Position numbers and translations under genes: made by a program. The notes beneath the pieces are model-generated. The model made no database searches, was not told the origin of the DNA, and saw only the letters and a list, made by a program, of their open reading frames with translations. Shown piece by piece: positions 44,520 through 54,414 of a stretch of 64,000 nt of DNA. Every line of letters begins with the position of its first letter. Within the stretch, counting starts at the first letter, position 1. Source of the stretch: Paenibacillus lutrae (GTDB taxonomy: Bacteria > Bacillota > Bacilli > Paenibacillales > NBRC-103111); assembly GCF_009757775.1 (NCBI RefSeq), contig NZ_RHLK01000012.1:91986-155985 (forward strand), in the 5' to 3' direction.

Positions 44520-46352
44520 TTACTTTTCGTCTTCCACAAACAAAGGGACTTCTACGAAGCCCTGCTCTGTAATTTTGATCAATCCTTTGTCCGACAGGCG
44601 GAGCTCAGGAATAACAATGAGCGCGAGTAACGAAAGGGTCATGAAAGCATAGTTCATCGTGCACCCGGCCTTCACAAGCGCTTCGCTTACTGCGCGAGAC
44701 TGCTCGGCAACCTCTTCGAACGGGGCGCTGGACATCAGTCCGGCGACAGGAAGAGGAAGCTTGACGATTTCGTCTTCCAGGACTACGGCAATACCGCCCT
44801 GCATGCCGGCTACTGCATTGCCGGCTTTGGCCATCAGCTCATCGGAATTACCGATGATCATCAGGTTGTGGCAATCGTGGGCAACAGTGGATGCAATGGC
44901 CACAGGCTTATTGAAGCCGACATTCGACACAAGGCCGAGCGCCTGATTGCCTGTTCCGGTATGGCGTTCAATGACCGCCATTTTACAGACATCTTTCGTG
45001 AGGTCGAGCTCGATACGGCCTTTGTCAATGCGAACCGTAACCCGTTCTTCTTTGGTATCGACGTGGTTCTCACGCACTTGCATGGCTCTGGCCGTCAGTT
45101 CACCGTATTGCACGGGTGCCTGGATGACGAAGTCATCTGCCTGCAAGTCGCGGGCCAGGTGAACCGAACGTATAGCCGTCTCGGGGTAATCGAACGCCGG
45201 CAGTTCCACCGTCATGCGGCCCTGCTCCGCTACCACTTGTCCGGCTGCAATGGTCATCCCTACATGGACATCCACGAGGCTTCCCTCAAGCAGAATAATA
45301 TCCGCGAAGGAGCCTGGCGTAATACTACCCACATCACGAGCTACACCGAAGCGTTCTGCCGTATTTATCGTCGCCATCTGGAATGCCGTTACCGGGCGTA
45401 CGCCTTGTGCAATGGCATGACGGACCACGAAATCCATATGGCCTTCGTCCACCAGAGATTCGGGACTGCGGTCATCGGTAACCAGCATCATACGACGGGT
45501 ATCGATACCGTGCTCCGTATGGGCTTTGATCGATTCGGCCACATCATGCCAAGCGGAACCGCGTCTCATTTTAGCATACATGCCCAGACGGACGCGTTCA
45601 ATGACATCCTGTGCATTAACGCTCTCGTGACATCCGGTAATTCCGCTGGCTGCATAAGCAGACAGTCTCCAATCGTCTACCGGCCATGTATAATGGCCAT
45701 CTGCCACCCGGCCCGCACGCAAAGCGGCTTGAATTTCACCTATCATTTTCTCGTCACTGAACACGACTCCGGGGAAATTCATGACTTCGCCCAGCGCGAT
45801 CATATCCGGCCCCCAAGTGAATGCTTCGGCTACTTCGTCCGGTCCAATCATGGCTCCGCTTGTTTCCAGCTCAGGACCCGTGGAAGGTACGCAGGAAGCG
45901 ACCTGCATGTAAGCTGCCAGGGGCGTCGTTCTTGCTTCGTCCAGCATAAGCCGCAGACCCGGCAAACCGAGCACATTTGTAATTTCGTGGGCATCAAAGA
46001 ATCCGCCTGTCGTTCCTTTGACTAGAACAGCTCTGGCGAATTGCGTCGGGGTAATCTGACTGCTCTCAATATGACAATGCCCATCGAGCAGGCCGGGCGC
46101 AGCATATTTGCCGGCTGCATCAATGACCCGGGTACCCGTGCCGATCATATGACTGGCGTCTTTACCGACAAAGGCGATGCGTGGTCCCTGTACCCCGATC
46201 GACATATCCGGGAGAATTTCGCCTGAAGTAACGTTGACGAGTCGGACATTTTGAATAACGAGCGTAGCTTTTTTATCGCCTCTCGCAGTCGCAATCAAAT
46301 CGGGAACACAATCTGCAAGGTGAGGCCGGGAAAAGCGGTGAGATGTCTCCAT
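44520..46352 (-). CDS. ade: Adenine deaminase
   Basis: Converts adenine to hypoxanthine and ammonia for purine salvage; amidohydrolase fold in the cytosol. The metal site GLLDGHCHIESS is near residue 90, VKGTTGGFFDAHEITNV follows, and the C-terminal domain has IGNSDELMAKAGNAV, GMQGGIAVV and LRLSDKGL, which are typical of the bacterial ade family (about 580-610 residues). AAAGGAG precedes the ATG at 46352. A minus-strand promoter lies about 55 bases upstream. Confidence 0.94.
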   Translation of the reverse strand: METSHRFSRPHLADCVPDLIATARGDKKATLVIQNVRLVNVTSGEILPDMSIGVQGPRIAFVGKDASHMIGTGTRVIDAAGKYAAPGLLDGHCHIESSQITPTQFARAVLVKGTTGGFFDAHEITNVLGLPGLRLMLDEARTTPLAAYMQVASCVPSTGPELETSGAMIGPDEVAEAFTWGPDMIALGEVMNFPGVVFSDEKMIGEIQAALRAGRVADGHYTWPVDDWRLSAYAASGITGCHESVNAQDVIERVRLGMYAKMRRGSAWHDVAESIKAHTEHGIDTRRMMLVTDDRSPESLVDEGHMDFVVRHAIAQGVRPVTAFQMATINTAERFGVARDVGSITPGSFADIILLEGSLVDVHVGMTIAAGQVVAEQGRMTVELPAFDYPETAIRSVHLARDLQADDFVIQAPVQYGELTARAMQVRENHVDTKEERVTVRIDKGRIELDLTKDVCKMAVIERHTGTGNQALGLVSNVGFNKPVAIASTVAHDCHNLMIIGNSDELMAKAGNAVAGMQGGIAVVLEDEIVKLPLPVAGLMSSAPFEEVAEQSRAVSEALVKAGCTMNYAFMTLSLLALIVIPELRLSDKGLIKITEQGFVEVPLFVEDEK

Positions 46353-46402
46353 TTTTCTGTAGTCTCCTTTGATGGTTGAGTAATGGACGATCTATGCCTT
46401 CT

Positions 46403-46431
46403 AGTATAGTTCAACCAATGGCTGTTCACAA
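46403..46431 (-). promoter_or_regulatory. Promoter of ade
   Basis: On the minus strand TTGTGA (plus 46426-46431) and TATACT (plus 46403-46408) are 17 bases apart. Otherwise 46353-46655 shows no gene I can support. Confidence 0.6.
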
Positions 46432-46655
46432 AACCGTGCTCTAACTGTGGGCTAAACCAGTTCACACTTTAACAATCTGGCATAACTTTCAAGAAGGAAG
46501 ATGAACGGAGAAGGGGCGGGGCGGGTAATGAATTGGGCGAGCTTGTCACAGCAAGATGAAATCAAGCCCCAGGCTCGTCAAACTAGTCCGCATAATTGGC
46601 CAAGTCCTCACATAGAGATGTATCAGTACATTTTTTAGGATGAGGGGATGATGAT

Positions 46656-48122
46656 ATGCGTCGGGTCACATGGATACTTGCCATCGTGATGAGTGCAGCA
46701 TTGCTTCTAGCCGGTTGCGGGAAAAAGGATGCAGGAACAGTTGTGAAAGATTTGGATCATGTGATGGGCAAACTCGACAGCTATCAGGGAACGGGACGGA
46801 TGGTTCTTCAGACGGGGCAGGAGCCGCAGGAATATCAGGTGGAAGTATGGTACCAGGAGCCGCATTATTACCGGATCTCACTGACCAATGAGAAAAAAGA
46901 CATCACGCAGGTTGTCCTGCGTAACGATGATGGGGTGTTTGTCCTAACGCCTCATCTGCATAAAAGTTTCCGGTTCCAGAGTGACTGGCCAGAGAATCAG
47001 GGACAGGTCTACTTGTACCAATCCTTAGTGCAGAGCATTATGCTGGACAACGATCGTCAATTTACGAAGGACGGCAGTTCTTATGTGTTTGACGTGCTGG
47101 CGAATTATCCGAACAGCGGACAGATGGCGAGACAGAAAATTTGGCTCGATCAGAAAAGTCTGGCGCCTCAGAAGGTAGAAGTGGCCGACGCAAGCTCCAA
47201 AGTACTCGTTAAGCTCGATTTCACACAATTTGAGTTTGGTAAGAAACTGGAAAAAGACAATTTCGACATGCAGCGCAACATGACCAGCTGGGATTTGAAA
47301 TCACTGGATAAAAACGCTCCGGTATCCGGAGAAGTAAGCAAGGACGCAGGCAGTGCGGCTGCTGCCGGCAAAGACGCGAGCGGTGCCGCTGCCACCGGCA
47401 GCAAAGAGCTGGGAGGCCAAGCCTCGACCGCTCCAGCTTCAGAAGCGGCTTCCGCTGACGGCAAGCAGCCGGCATCTGGCCCGTCCGCAGCGGACCCGCT
47501 GGCCGCCGGAGGCAAGCAGGCAGCCGCTGGAGAGGCGGCCGTGACGGGCGCAGCCGGCGGCACCGGCGCGAAGACCCCGGCTGCCGAATCCGGGCAGACC
47601 GGAGCAGACCTGACGCCGGCGGCTCCGGGAAGCGCAGCGGCGACGGGAGCCGCTGGCGGTAAAGCCGCGGCTGGGGACACCGCAGCAGCCGGCACCGCCG
47701 GCAGCGGCAAGACGGCAGCCGGGGGAGCTGCTCCCGCCGCCACGCTGCCCGGCGTGGATCAAAAGGCCCCCGGCAGCACTGCCGCAGGCTTCGGGCTGAT
47801 TGAGCCGTCGTACCTGCCTAAAGGCGTGGCGCAGCAGGACATCAGCCAGATTACGCTGGGCGAGAACACCGCGATTATGGTCCGCTACAAGGGAACCTAC
47901 AATTATACGCTGATCGAGACGGCCCCGCAGTCCCAGACCGTATCGATTCTCCCGGGTGATATCGTAGACCTCGGCTACACGCTTGGGGTCGTCACGGGAG
48001 ACGAGAAGAAGACGCTCACCTGGACCTATGACGGCATTGAATTCCGCCTGTCCACAGGAGATCTCCCGCATGACGAGCTCGTCAAAGTCGCGCAATCCGT
48101 TGCGGAAGAAGCAGGCAAGTAA
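46656..48122 (+). CDS. ydcC: YdcC-type lipoprotein (LolA-like) with long Ala/Gly linker
   Basis: Lipoprotein with lipobox LLAGC at residues 17-21. Residues 30-215 resemble the LolA/LppX-like fold (GRMVLQTGQEPQEYQVEVWYQEPHYY, GVFVLTPHLHKSFRFQSDWP) as in B. subtilis YdcC. The last 115 residues form a DUF4367-like domain (FGLIEPSYLPKGV, NYTLIETAP, TWTYDGIEFRL). Between them lie about 145 residues (DNA 47330-47765) of nearly pure Ala/Gly/Lys/Thr/Pro, much longer than usual. The gene precedes alr as in B. subtilis, where YdcC is linked to sporulation. Confidence 0.82.
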   Translation: MRRVTWILAIVMSAALLLAGCGKKDAGTVVKDLDHVMGKLDSYQGTGRMVLQTGQEPQEYQVEVWYQEPHYYRISLTNEKKDITQVVLRNDDGVFVLTPHLHKSFRFQSDWPENQGQVYLYQSLVQSIMLDNDRQFTKDGSSYVFDVLANYPNSGQMARQKIWLDQKSLAPQKVEVADASSKVLVKLDFTQFEFGKKLEKDNFDMQRNMTSWDLKSLDKNAPVSGEVSKDAGSAAAAGKDASGAAATGSKELGGQASTAPASEAASADGKQPASGPSAADPLAAGGKQAAAGEAAVTGAAGGTGAKTPAAESGQTGADLTPAAPGSAAATGAAGGKAAAGDTAAAGTAGSGKTAAGGAAPAATLPGVDQKAPGSTAAGFGLIEPSYLPKGVAQQDISQITLGENTAIMVRYKGTYNYTLIETAPQSQTVSILPGDIVDLGYTLGVVTGDEKKTLTWTYDGIEFRLSTGDLPHDELVKVAQSVAEEAGK

Positions 48123-48167
48123 AGCCTGCAGCCCTGCCGTATGGGGAATATTGCCCGGAACAATTAA

Positions 48168-48196
48168 TTGACTTCAACCTGCGGAGCCTTTAACAT
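48168..48196 (+). promoter_or_regulatory. Promoter of alr
   Basis: TTGACT (48168-48173) and TAACAT (48191-48196) are 17 bases apart. A hairpin at 48240-48272 (AAGGGAGA...TCTCCCTT) follows in the leader. Confidence 0.6.
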
Positions 48197-48307
48197 TAAT
48201 TTATCGGTTGAGGCGGCAGCAAAGCCGTCCGAAATAGGGAAGGGAGACCTGTCTTTATGCAGGATCTCCCTTGTCCCATGTACAGCATTGGAGAAGGTGA
48301 ACGTAAG

Positions 48308-49528
48308 GTGAACGTAGACGTGGATGCTTTTTATCGTCCGACATATGTGGAAATTTCGTTGGACGCGCTCCGCAGCAACATAGGGAATTTTCGGCGGATG
48401 CTGCCTGATTCTATGCACATTATGGCTGTGGTTAAGGCAGATGCCTATGGTCATGGAGCCGTAGAAGTGGCTCAAGTCGTGATGGAATGCGGAGCGACTT
48501 ATCTCGCTGTTGCCTTCCTGGATGAGGCCATAGAACTGAGGAATGCGGGCATTACAGCCCCGATTCTTGTACTCGGCTATACGCCCGCGGGAGGAATAGG
48601 GCTTGCCCTTGAGCATGACATTACTTTAACGGTGTATACGAATGAGATGCTGGAAGCGGCAGAGGAATACGCAGCCGCACATAAGGAAACGAATCTGCGG
48701 CAGGACCTCCATATTCACATTAAAATTGACAGCGGCATGGGCCGGATCGGTCTTTTTGACGAAGGGGAAGCGGTTGCTTTTATTGAGAAAGCACTGAACA
48801 CGCCCGGAATCCGTGTGGAAGGCCTGTTTACTCACTACGCCAAAGCAGATGAAGCTGACAAAGCCTATACCTATAAGCAATACGATAAATTCAGCAGAAT
48901 TGTACACAAAGCTCTCGCTCTGGCTCCTGCGGGTATTCCCTTTATCCATTCAGGTAACAGCGCAACGGCTATTGACCTGCCGGACTACAGCTACAATATG
49001 GTGCGGCTCGGCATCAGCATGTACGGGCTTTATCCGTCAGAGGAAGTGGATAAGCAGCGTATTGAGCTGAAGCCGGTGCTTAGTCTCAAGACGGGTATTA
49101 TCCACCATAAGACGCTTCCCGAAGGATCGGGAGTCAGTTACGGAGCCATCTACGAGACTCAAGGGGACGAACAGATTGCAACCTTGCCGGTCGGCTATGC
49201 GGACGGCTTTTCACGCCTGCTTAGCGGCAAAGCCGATGGGCTGGTCCGGGGCAGGCGCGTACCGGTCGTCGGCCGTATTTGTATGGATCAGTGTATGATT
49301 AACGTAACCGATGTGCCGGAAGCGAAGCTTGGCGATGAAGTCGTGCTCATTGGTTCACAGGGAGAAGAATGCATCACAGCCGATGAAATTGCAGAGAAGC
49401 TCGGCACGATTAATTATGAAGTAACCTGTATGATTTCCCACCGGGTGCCCCGCATTTATATCAGCGGAGGACAACGGGTGAAGGTGATCAATTCGCTGCA
49501 AAGGAGTCATTTCTCAAGAGGCGTTTAA
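48308..49528 (+). CDS. alr: Alanine racemase
   Basis: PLP enzyme making D-alanine for peptidoglycan. VVKADAYGHG holds the PLP lysine (Lys43), HIKIDSGMGRIG and GLFTHYAKAD follow, the second catalytic residue is Tyr278 in GVSYGAIYE, and MDQCMINVTD lies near the end. About 407 residues. ATG 48257 gives a longer frame but sits inside a leader hairpin; GTG 48308 follows GGAGAAGG by 9 bases and aligns with the usual N-terminus just before FYRPT. Upstream of the ndoAI-ndoA toxin pair as in B. subtilis. Confidence 0.95.
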   Translation: MNVDVDAFYRPTYVEISLDALRSNIGNFRRMLPDSMHIMAVVKADAYGHGAVEVAQVVMECGATYLAVAFLDEAIELRNAGITAPILVLGYTPAGGIGLALEHDITLTVYTNEMLEAAEEYAAAHKETNLRQDLHIHIKIDSGMGRIGLFDEGEAVAFIEKALNTPGIRVEGLFTHYAKADEADKAYTYKQYDKFSRIVHKALALAPAGIPFIHSGNSATAIDLPDYSYNMVRLGISMYGLYPSEEVDKQRIELKPVLSLKTGIIHHKTLPEGSGVSYGAIYETQGDEQIATLPVGYADGFSRLLSGKADGLVRGRRVPVVGRICMDQCMINVTDVPEAKLGDEVVLIGSQGEECITADEIAEKLGTINYEVTCMISHRVPRIYISGGQRVKVINSLQRSHFSRGV

Positions 49529-49735
49529 CGTGCTTAATAAATTAAAGCAGTTTTTCGTTGAACAAAAACAGGATTTTGCATCCCGCCTCGCGAATAGGTT
49601 ACATGGAGAGTTTCACATAGCGTATGGCATAGGTGATATACCCAGCGCATATATTAATTTGTAGTATAATTTTGCTACCTCATCGACATAATGGTAGTAA
49701 AATGTTTTCGGATGTTTCTTGGGGGTGCTAAATCG

Positions 49736-50017
49736 GTGAATAATGCTCATAACACGAAGAGGATCATGATCAGTTTGCCAGACAACCTGCTTCAGGAAGT
49801 CGACGGCATTGTGGAGAAGGAGAACTCCAACCGAAGCGAGTTTATTCGCCAGGCCATGAAACTGTATTTGCTTGAACGCAAAAAGCGCAGCCTTCGCGAA
49901 TCTATGCAAAAAGGCTACATGGAAATGGCCAAAATCAATTTAACGATAGCGGACGAAGCTTTTCAGGCGGAGGAAGAGGCGGACAATACGCTGGTACGCT
50001 TAGTAAGCGGGGTGTAA
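49736..50017 (+). CDS. ndoAI: NdoAI/EndoAI antitoxin (ribbon-helix-helix)
   Basis: 93-residue antitoxin of the MazF-type toxin next to it. TKRIMISLPDNLLQEVDGIV is the ribbon-helix-helix DNA-binding part, and QKGYMEMAKINLTIADEAF with LVRLVSGV at the end matches the toxin-binding tail of B. subtilis NdoAI, also 93 residues. The open frame extends to 49691, but GTG 49736 has GGGGGTG about 8 bases before it. The protein probably also represses its own operon. Confidence 0.93.
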   Translation: MNNAHNTKRIMISLPDNLLQEVDGIVEKENSNRSEFIRQAMKLYLLERKKRSLRESMQKGYMEMAKINLTIADEAFQAEEEADNTLVRLVSGV

Positions 50018-50020
50018 ATT

Positions 50021-50371
50021 TTGATTGTTAAACGTGGCGATGTGTACTTCGCAGATCTTTCACCGGTTGTCGGGTCCGAGCAGGGCGGCGTTCGTCCGGT
50101 GCTGATTATCCAGAATGACATCGGCAATCGCTTCAGCCCTACGGTCATCGTCGCTGCAATTACGGCGCAGATTCAGAAAGCGAAGCTACCGACGCACGTA
50201 GAAATCGATGCAGAGACGCACGGTTTCGATCGGGATTCTGTCATTTTACTGGAACAAATCCGTACGATCGACAAACAGCGGCTGACCGACAAAATTACGC
50301 ATTTGGACGAAGAATCGATGCGTAAAGTGGATGAAGCGCTGCAAGTCAGCGTGGGTCTGATTGATTTCTAG
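50021..50371 (+). CDS. ndoA: NdoA/EndoA endoribonuclease toxin (MazF family)
   Basis: Sequence-specific mRNA interferase (B. subtilis NdoA cuts at UACAU). [29 protein letters not shown] contains the MazF core (shown here in part as [18 protein letters not shown]), with [17 protein letters not shown] and [12 protein letters not shown]. 116 residues, identical in length to B. subtilis NdoA. It starts at TTG 50021, three bases after the antitoxin stop, with GGGGTG upstream; a weak start suits a toxin. Confidence 0.96.
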   Translation: MIVKRGDVYFADLSPVVGSEQGGVRPVLIIQNDIGNRFSPTVIVAAITAQIQKAKLPTHVEIDAETHGFDRDSVILLEQIRTIDKQRLTDKITHLDEESMRKVDEALQVSVGLIDF

Positions 50372-50435
50372 CCGAACAAACAAGCAGCATACAGCAGCGG
50401 TAGTAACCGTAGGTAGTAACCGTAATGGAAGAGGA

Positions 50436-50466
50436 GCGAGGGGCCGTTACTGCCCTCGTTTTTTCA
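50436..50466 (+). terminator. ndoA terminator
   Basis: CGAGGGGC pairs with GCCCTCG around a short loop, followed by TTTTTT. It lies inside an open frame that extends tex upstream, which argues for the later tex start. Confidence 0.85.
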
Positions 50467-50550
50467 TTTATTCATAAGAACGTCGCAGGTTGGAAGTTAG
50501 CGCAGTCAGGTAGAGCTAATGAAGGTTACAAATGGCATGGAGGAATGACA

Positions 50551-52788
50551 ATGGTAAAAACGGATGTACAAAATAGCCAAGAGACGCAGAACACGGCACC
50601 TAAAAGTTACGAACGCACGGAAGAAAAAGCGGCGAATACCGCAGTACGGATCGTGAAACAAATAGCAGGCGAGCTTCAGTTGAAGGCATCACAGGTTCAA
50701 ACGACTGTCGGTTTGCTGGATGAAGGCAATACGATTCCATTCATCGCGCGTTACCGGAAAGAAATGACGGGTGAGCTCGACGAGAATTTCCTCCGCGATA
50801 TTGAAGAACGCTTGAATTACTTGCGCAACCTGGAAGACCGCAAGCTTGAGGTGCTTCGACTGATCGACGAGCAGGATAAGCTTACAGAGGAACTGCAGAA
50901 GGCAATCGAAGCGGCAGCGAAGCTTCAGGAACTTGAGGATCTGTACCGTCCTTATCGTCAAAAACGCAAGACGCGCGCAAGTGTCGCTAAAGAAAAAGGG
51001 CTTGAGCCGCTCGCTAAATATTTGCTCAAGCAGCCGGGACAAGGTTCTCTGCAGGATGAAGCCCAGCGCTTTGTGAATGAAGAGAAGGGTGTGAACTCGG
51101 CTGACGAAGCTATTCAAGGTGCGATGGACATCGTAGCCGAACAGCTGGCGGATGATGCCAAAATCCGTGCCTGGGCGCGTAAATTTACACAGGACCACGC
51201 TATTTTACGTACAGAGGCTAAGAAGAAAGAAGAAGAGTCCGTTTACGAGATGTACTACAGCTACCAGGAGCCTCTCAAAAAAATGCCGCCGCACCGTACG
51301 CTTGCTATTAACCGCGGTGAACGCGAGGATGTGCTCAAGGTCGCACTGGACGTGCCCGCCGAGCGCATTCATGAATTCATCGGCAGACAGATCATTCAGG
51401 GGCCTTCTGTAACCCGGAATGTTCTTGAAGCGGCTGTAGAGGACGCTTATAAGCGCCTTATCGCGCCTTCCATCGAAAGGGATGTGCGCGGGGAGCTGAC
51501 GGAACGGGCGGAGACACACGCGATTCAGATTTTCGCAGCGAATCTGCGCAATCTCCTGCTTCAGGCGCCCGTTAAGGGCGAGACCGTGCTTGGCGTCGAT
51601 CCGGCGTACCGTACCGGCTGCAAGCTTGCCGTCGTCGACGACACGGGCAAAATGCTTGAGGTTACGGTGACCTATCCGACGCCGCCGAACAACAAAGTGG
51701 CCGAAGCGAAGGCTGCTTTCCGCCGCTTGATCGATACGTACGATGTCAGCCTGATCGTCATCGGCAACGGGACCGCTTCGCGCGAGACCGAGCAGTTCGT
51801 CGCGGATCTGATCAGCGAGCTGAAGTCGCGCAAGCTGAAGTACCTGATCGTGAACGAAGCGGGCGCAAGCGTGTACTCCGCATCTAAGCTGGCGCAGACG
51901 GAGTTCCCGGACCTGGATGTCGCTGAGCGCAGCGCCATCTCGATTGCGCGCCGCCTGCAGGACCCGTTGGCGGAGCTGGTGAAGATCGAGCCGAAGGCGA
52001 TCGGCGTCGGCCAGTATCAGCACGACGTCTCGCAGAAGCATCTCGACGAGAGCCTCAAAGCCGTCGTCGAATCCGCGGTTAACCACGTCGGCGTCGACGT
52101 GAATACCGCATCGCCGTCGCTGCTCTCCTACGTCTCCGGCATTAACAGCACGATTGCGAAGAACATCGTGAAGTACCGCGAGGAGAACGGGAAGTTCGGC
52201 AGCCGCAAAGAGCTGCAGAAGGTTCCCCGCCTTGGCGCGAAGACCTACGAGCAGTGCATCGGTTTCCTCCGCGTGTCGGAAAGCGGCAACCCGCTCGACA
52301 ACACGCCGATCCACCCCGAGTCTTACGATGTGGTGGACAAGCTGCTGGCCGAGCTGAAGCAAGAGCTCGCCGGGATCGGCTCCGCGCAGCTGAAGGATCT
52401 ACTGCATCAGCAGGAGCCGGAAGAACTCGCGCCGAAACTGGGCATCGGCATACCGACGCTGCGCGATATTCTGGACAGCCTCCAGCGTCCGGGCCGTGAT
52501 CCGCGGGAAGAGCTGGGCACGCCGATTTTCCGCACCGACGTGCTGCAGATTGAAGATCTGAAGCCGGGGATGGAGCTGCAGGGAACGGTGCGCAACGTCA
52601 TCGACTTCGGGGCATTCGTCGATATCGGAATCAAAAGCGACGGGCTTGTTCATATTTCGCAGCTGAGCGACCGTTTCGTTAAGCATCCGATGGATGTTGT
52701 ATCGGTAGGAGATCATGTTACGGTCTGGGTTCTTAATGTGGATGTGAAGAAAGGCCGGGTCGGTTTGACCATGAAACAGCCTCAATAA
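50551..52788 (+). CDS. tex: Tex, S1-domain RNA-binding transcription accessory protein
   Basis: A 745-residue nucleic-acid-binding protein related to Spt6. Order of parts: N-terminal helical/HTH region with TIPFIARYRKEMTGELDE, YqgF-like RNase H fold (GVDPAYRTGCKLAVVDD), a helix-hairpin-helix pair (VDVNTASPSLLSYVSG), and a C-terminal S1 domain (LQGTVRNVIDFGAFVDIGI). GGAGGA lies 6 bases before ATG 50551; the frame is open to 50425 through the ndoA terminator. It corresponds to B. subtilis YdcI. Confidence 0.95.
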   Translation: MVKTDVQNSQETQNTAPKSYERTEEKAANTAVRIVKQIAGELQLKASQVQTTVGLLDEGNTIPFIARYRKEMTGELDENFLRDIEERLNYLRNLEDRKLEVLRLIDEQDKLTEELQKAIEAAAKLQELEDLYRPYRQKRKTRASVAKEKGLEPLAKYLLKQPGQGSLQDEAQRFVNEEKGVNSADEAIQGAMDIVAEQLADDAKIRAWARKFTQDHAILRTEAKKKEEESVYEMYYSYQEPLKKMPPHRTLAINRGEREDVLKVALDVPAERIHEFIGRQIIQGPSVTRNVLEAAVEDAYKRLIAPSIERDVRGELTERAETHAIQIFAANLRNLLLQAPVKGETVLGVDPAYRTGCKLAVVDDTGKMLEVTVTYPTPPNNKVAEAKAAFRRLIDTYDVSLIVIGNGTASRETEQFVADLISELKSRKLKYLIVNEAGASVYSASKLAQTEFPDLDVAERSAISIARRLQDPLAELVKIEPKAIGVGQYQHDVSQKHLDESLKAVVESAVNHVGVDVNTASPSLLSYVSGINSTIAKNIVKYREENGKFGSRKELQKVPRLGAKTYEQCIGFLRVSESGNPLDNTPIHPESYDVVDKLLAELKQELAGIGSAQLKDLLHQQEPEELAPKLGIGIPTLRDILDSLQRPGRDPREELGTPIFRTDVLQIEDLKPGMELQGTVRNVIDFGAFVDIGIKSDGLVHISQLSDRFVKHPMDVVSVGDHVTVWVLNVDVKKGRVGLTMKQPQ

Positions 52789-52813
52789 GCTTATTTTTAG
52801 TGAATGTAGGGAT

Positions 52814-52854
52814 GAAGACCTCAAGGATCTTGCAGATGACTTGAGGTCTTTTTG
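52814..52854 (+). terminator. tex terminator
   Basis: AAGACCTCAAG pairs with CTTGAGGTCTT, followed by TTTTGTT. Between here and 53052 there is no further gene. Confidence 0.85.
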
Positions 52855-53051
52855 TTACATGGAAGGAATTTTACGGCTTAGAGAATAACACTTCGTGAAT
52901 ATGGCAAAACCAGAAACGGAAGACGTCCCGCAGTATACGCTGCGAGGCGGCTCTTTTGCCGGCTAATCAGTTTTTATAGATTCATTAATGTCTTGCAGGC
53001 AAGGGGACCCGCCAATCTGAGGGCGTTTCCATTGGAGCGGAGGGAATACAT

Positions 53052-54320
53052 ATGAATGATTCACGAGTATGCAGCGGAGGAAGAGTTCTCCTGATGTTCA
53101 TCCTGCTCATGACAGCTACAAGCTGTGGTTTCTTGAGCAAGGCGCCTGAGGGCAGCAGCACTCCTGTGCCGGTCAGAAGTTCGGAACCGCAGCAGACGCC
53201 GGTGCCTACCGCAGAAGATCCGCTCAAAGAGATGATGGCGGATATGACGATTGAGCAGAAGATTGGCCAGCTTGTCATCAGCGGCGTAGATGGCGTACAG
53301 ATGGATGAGCACGCACGCGAGCTGATTGATACGTACCGGGTGGGCGGTTTTATTTTGTTCAAACCGAATATTGCGAGTGTTGGCCAGACGGTTACGTTCC
53401 TCAATTCTCTTAAAGCTGCTAATGCAGAAGCAGGAGGCAAAACCCCTCTTTTTCTCAGTGTCGATGAAGAGGGCGGACGTGTAAGCCGAATGCCGGATAG
53501 TTTTGCCGATGTTCCTGCTATGCAGGTGGTGGGCAAATCGAAGGATAACCGTATGGCAGCAGACGTAGGAAATGTGCTTGCCAAAGAAATCAGCGCCCTC
53601 GGATTTAATTTGAACTATGCACCGGTGCTTGATATAAACAGCAACCCGGATAATCCGGTTATCGGGAACCGTTCCTACGGAACTACACCGGAACTAGTCG
53701 GGAATATGGGTGTCGAAACGATGAAAGGACTCGCCTCTCAGAAAATCATTCCGGTGGTCAAGCATTTCCCGGGACATGGCGATACATCGGTTGATTCACA
53801 CATCGGCCTGCCGGTGGTGAACTACGATTTAGAACGATTGCGTTCTTTCGAACTGGCTCCGTTTGCCCAAGCCTTTAAGTCCGGCGCCGATGCGGCGATG
53901 GTTGCACACATTCTGCTTCCGAAGCTGGACAAGACTTACCCGGCTTCTCTGTCTCCGGCTGTTGTCAGCGGTTTGCTCCGCAAGGAAATGAATTTTGGCG
54001 GTGTTATTTTTACCGATGATTTAACGATGGGGGCCATTATGAAGAATTACGGGATCGGAGAGGCTGCTGTGCAATCGGTACTGGCCGGTACAGATGTCAT
54101 GCTGGTGTGCCATGAATACGGGAATACGATACAAGTTATTGAAGCGCTGAGAGAAGCCGTTCAGAAGGGTAAACTATCTGAGAAGCGTATAGACGAAAGT
54201 GTATACCGCATCCTTAAGCTCAAATACAAGTATACGCTCAGCGATACGGAAACAAAGGCACCGGATGTGCAGAAGCTGAATACCGAGATTAGGGAGGCGC
54301 TGGATAAGTATAAACGCTAG
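53052..54320 (+). CDS. nagZ: NagZ-type beta-N-acetylglucosaminidase lipoprotein (GH3)
   Basis: GH3 enzyme that removes N-acetylglucosamine from cell-wall fragments. The N-terminus has a hydrophobic stretch and a possible lipobox ending in Cys near residue 25 (TATSC), then a Pro/Thr/Ser linker, so a membrane-anchored exoenzyme as in B. subtilis. The catalytic barrel (about 65-400) carries SVDEEGGRVSRMP, VVKHFPGHGDTSVDSH (the His-Asp/Ser dyad loop) and the nucleophile Asp in IFTDDLTMGAI. The C-terminal GH3 domain of longer family members is absent. Confidence 0.92.
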   Translation: MNDSRVCSGGRVLLMFILLMTATSCGFLSKAPEGSSTPVPVRSSEPQQTPVPTAEDPLKEMMADMTIEQKIGQLVISGVDGVQMDEHARELIDTYRVGGFILFKPNIASVGQTVTFLNSLKAANAEAGGKTPLFLSVDEEGGRVSRMPDSFADVPAMQVVGKSKDNRMAADVGNVLAKEISALGFNLNYAPVLDINSNPDNPVIGNRSYGTTPELVGNMGVETMKGLASQKIIPVVKHFPGHGDTSVDSHIGLPVVNYDLERLRSFELAPFAQAFKSGADAAMVAHILLPKLDKTYPASLSPAVVSGLLRKEMNFGGVIFTDDLTMGAIMKNYGIGEAAVQSVLAGTDVMLVCHEYGNTIQVIEALREAVQKGKLSEKRIDESVYRILKLKYKYTLSDTETKAPDVQKLNTEIREALDKYKR

Positions 54321-54369
54321 CTGCCTGGATGAACGGCAAGCACAAGACTCCGCTTGGAGACATCAACTT

Positions 54370-54414
54370 AAAAAAGCAGGTAAACCCGCATAGCGCGGGT
54401 TTACCTGCTTTTTT
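54370..54414. terminator. Strong bidirectional terminator
   Basis: AAAAAAGCAGGTAAACCCGC pairs perfectly with GCGGGTTTACCTGCTTTTTT around ATAGC. It ends nagZ (plus), and its right arm overlaps the stop end of cmpA (minus). Confidence 0.9.

Noticed and set aside
44868..46025. 385-residue ORF opposite adenine deaminase
   Set aside because: Shadow frame over the conserved ade gene, no recognisable motif.
46501..46638. 45-residue ORF before ydcC
   Set aside because: The GGAAG lies too close to the ATG and the composition is not convincing; no family resemblance.
50494..50545. tRNA-like sequence (GTTAGCGCAGTCAGGTAGAGC)
   Set aside because: It resembles a D-arm only; no anticodon arm, T-loop or acceptor pairing is present.
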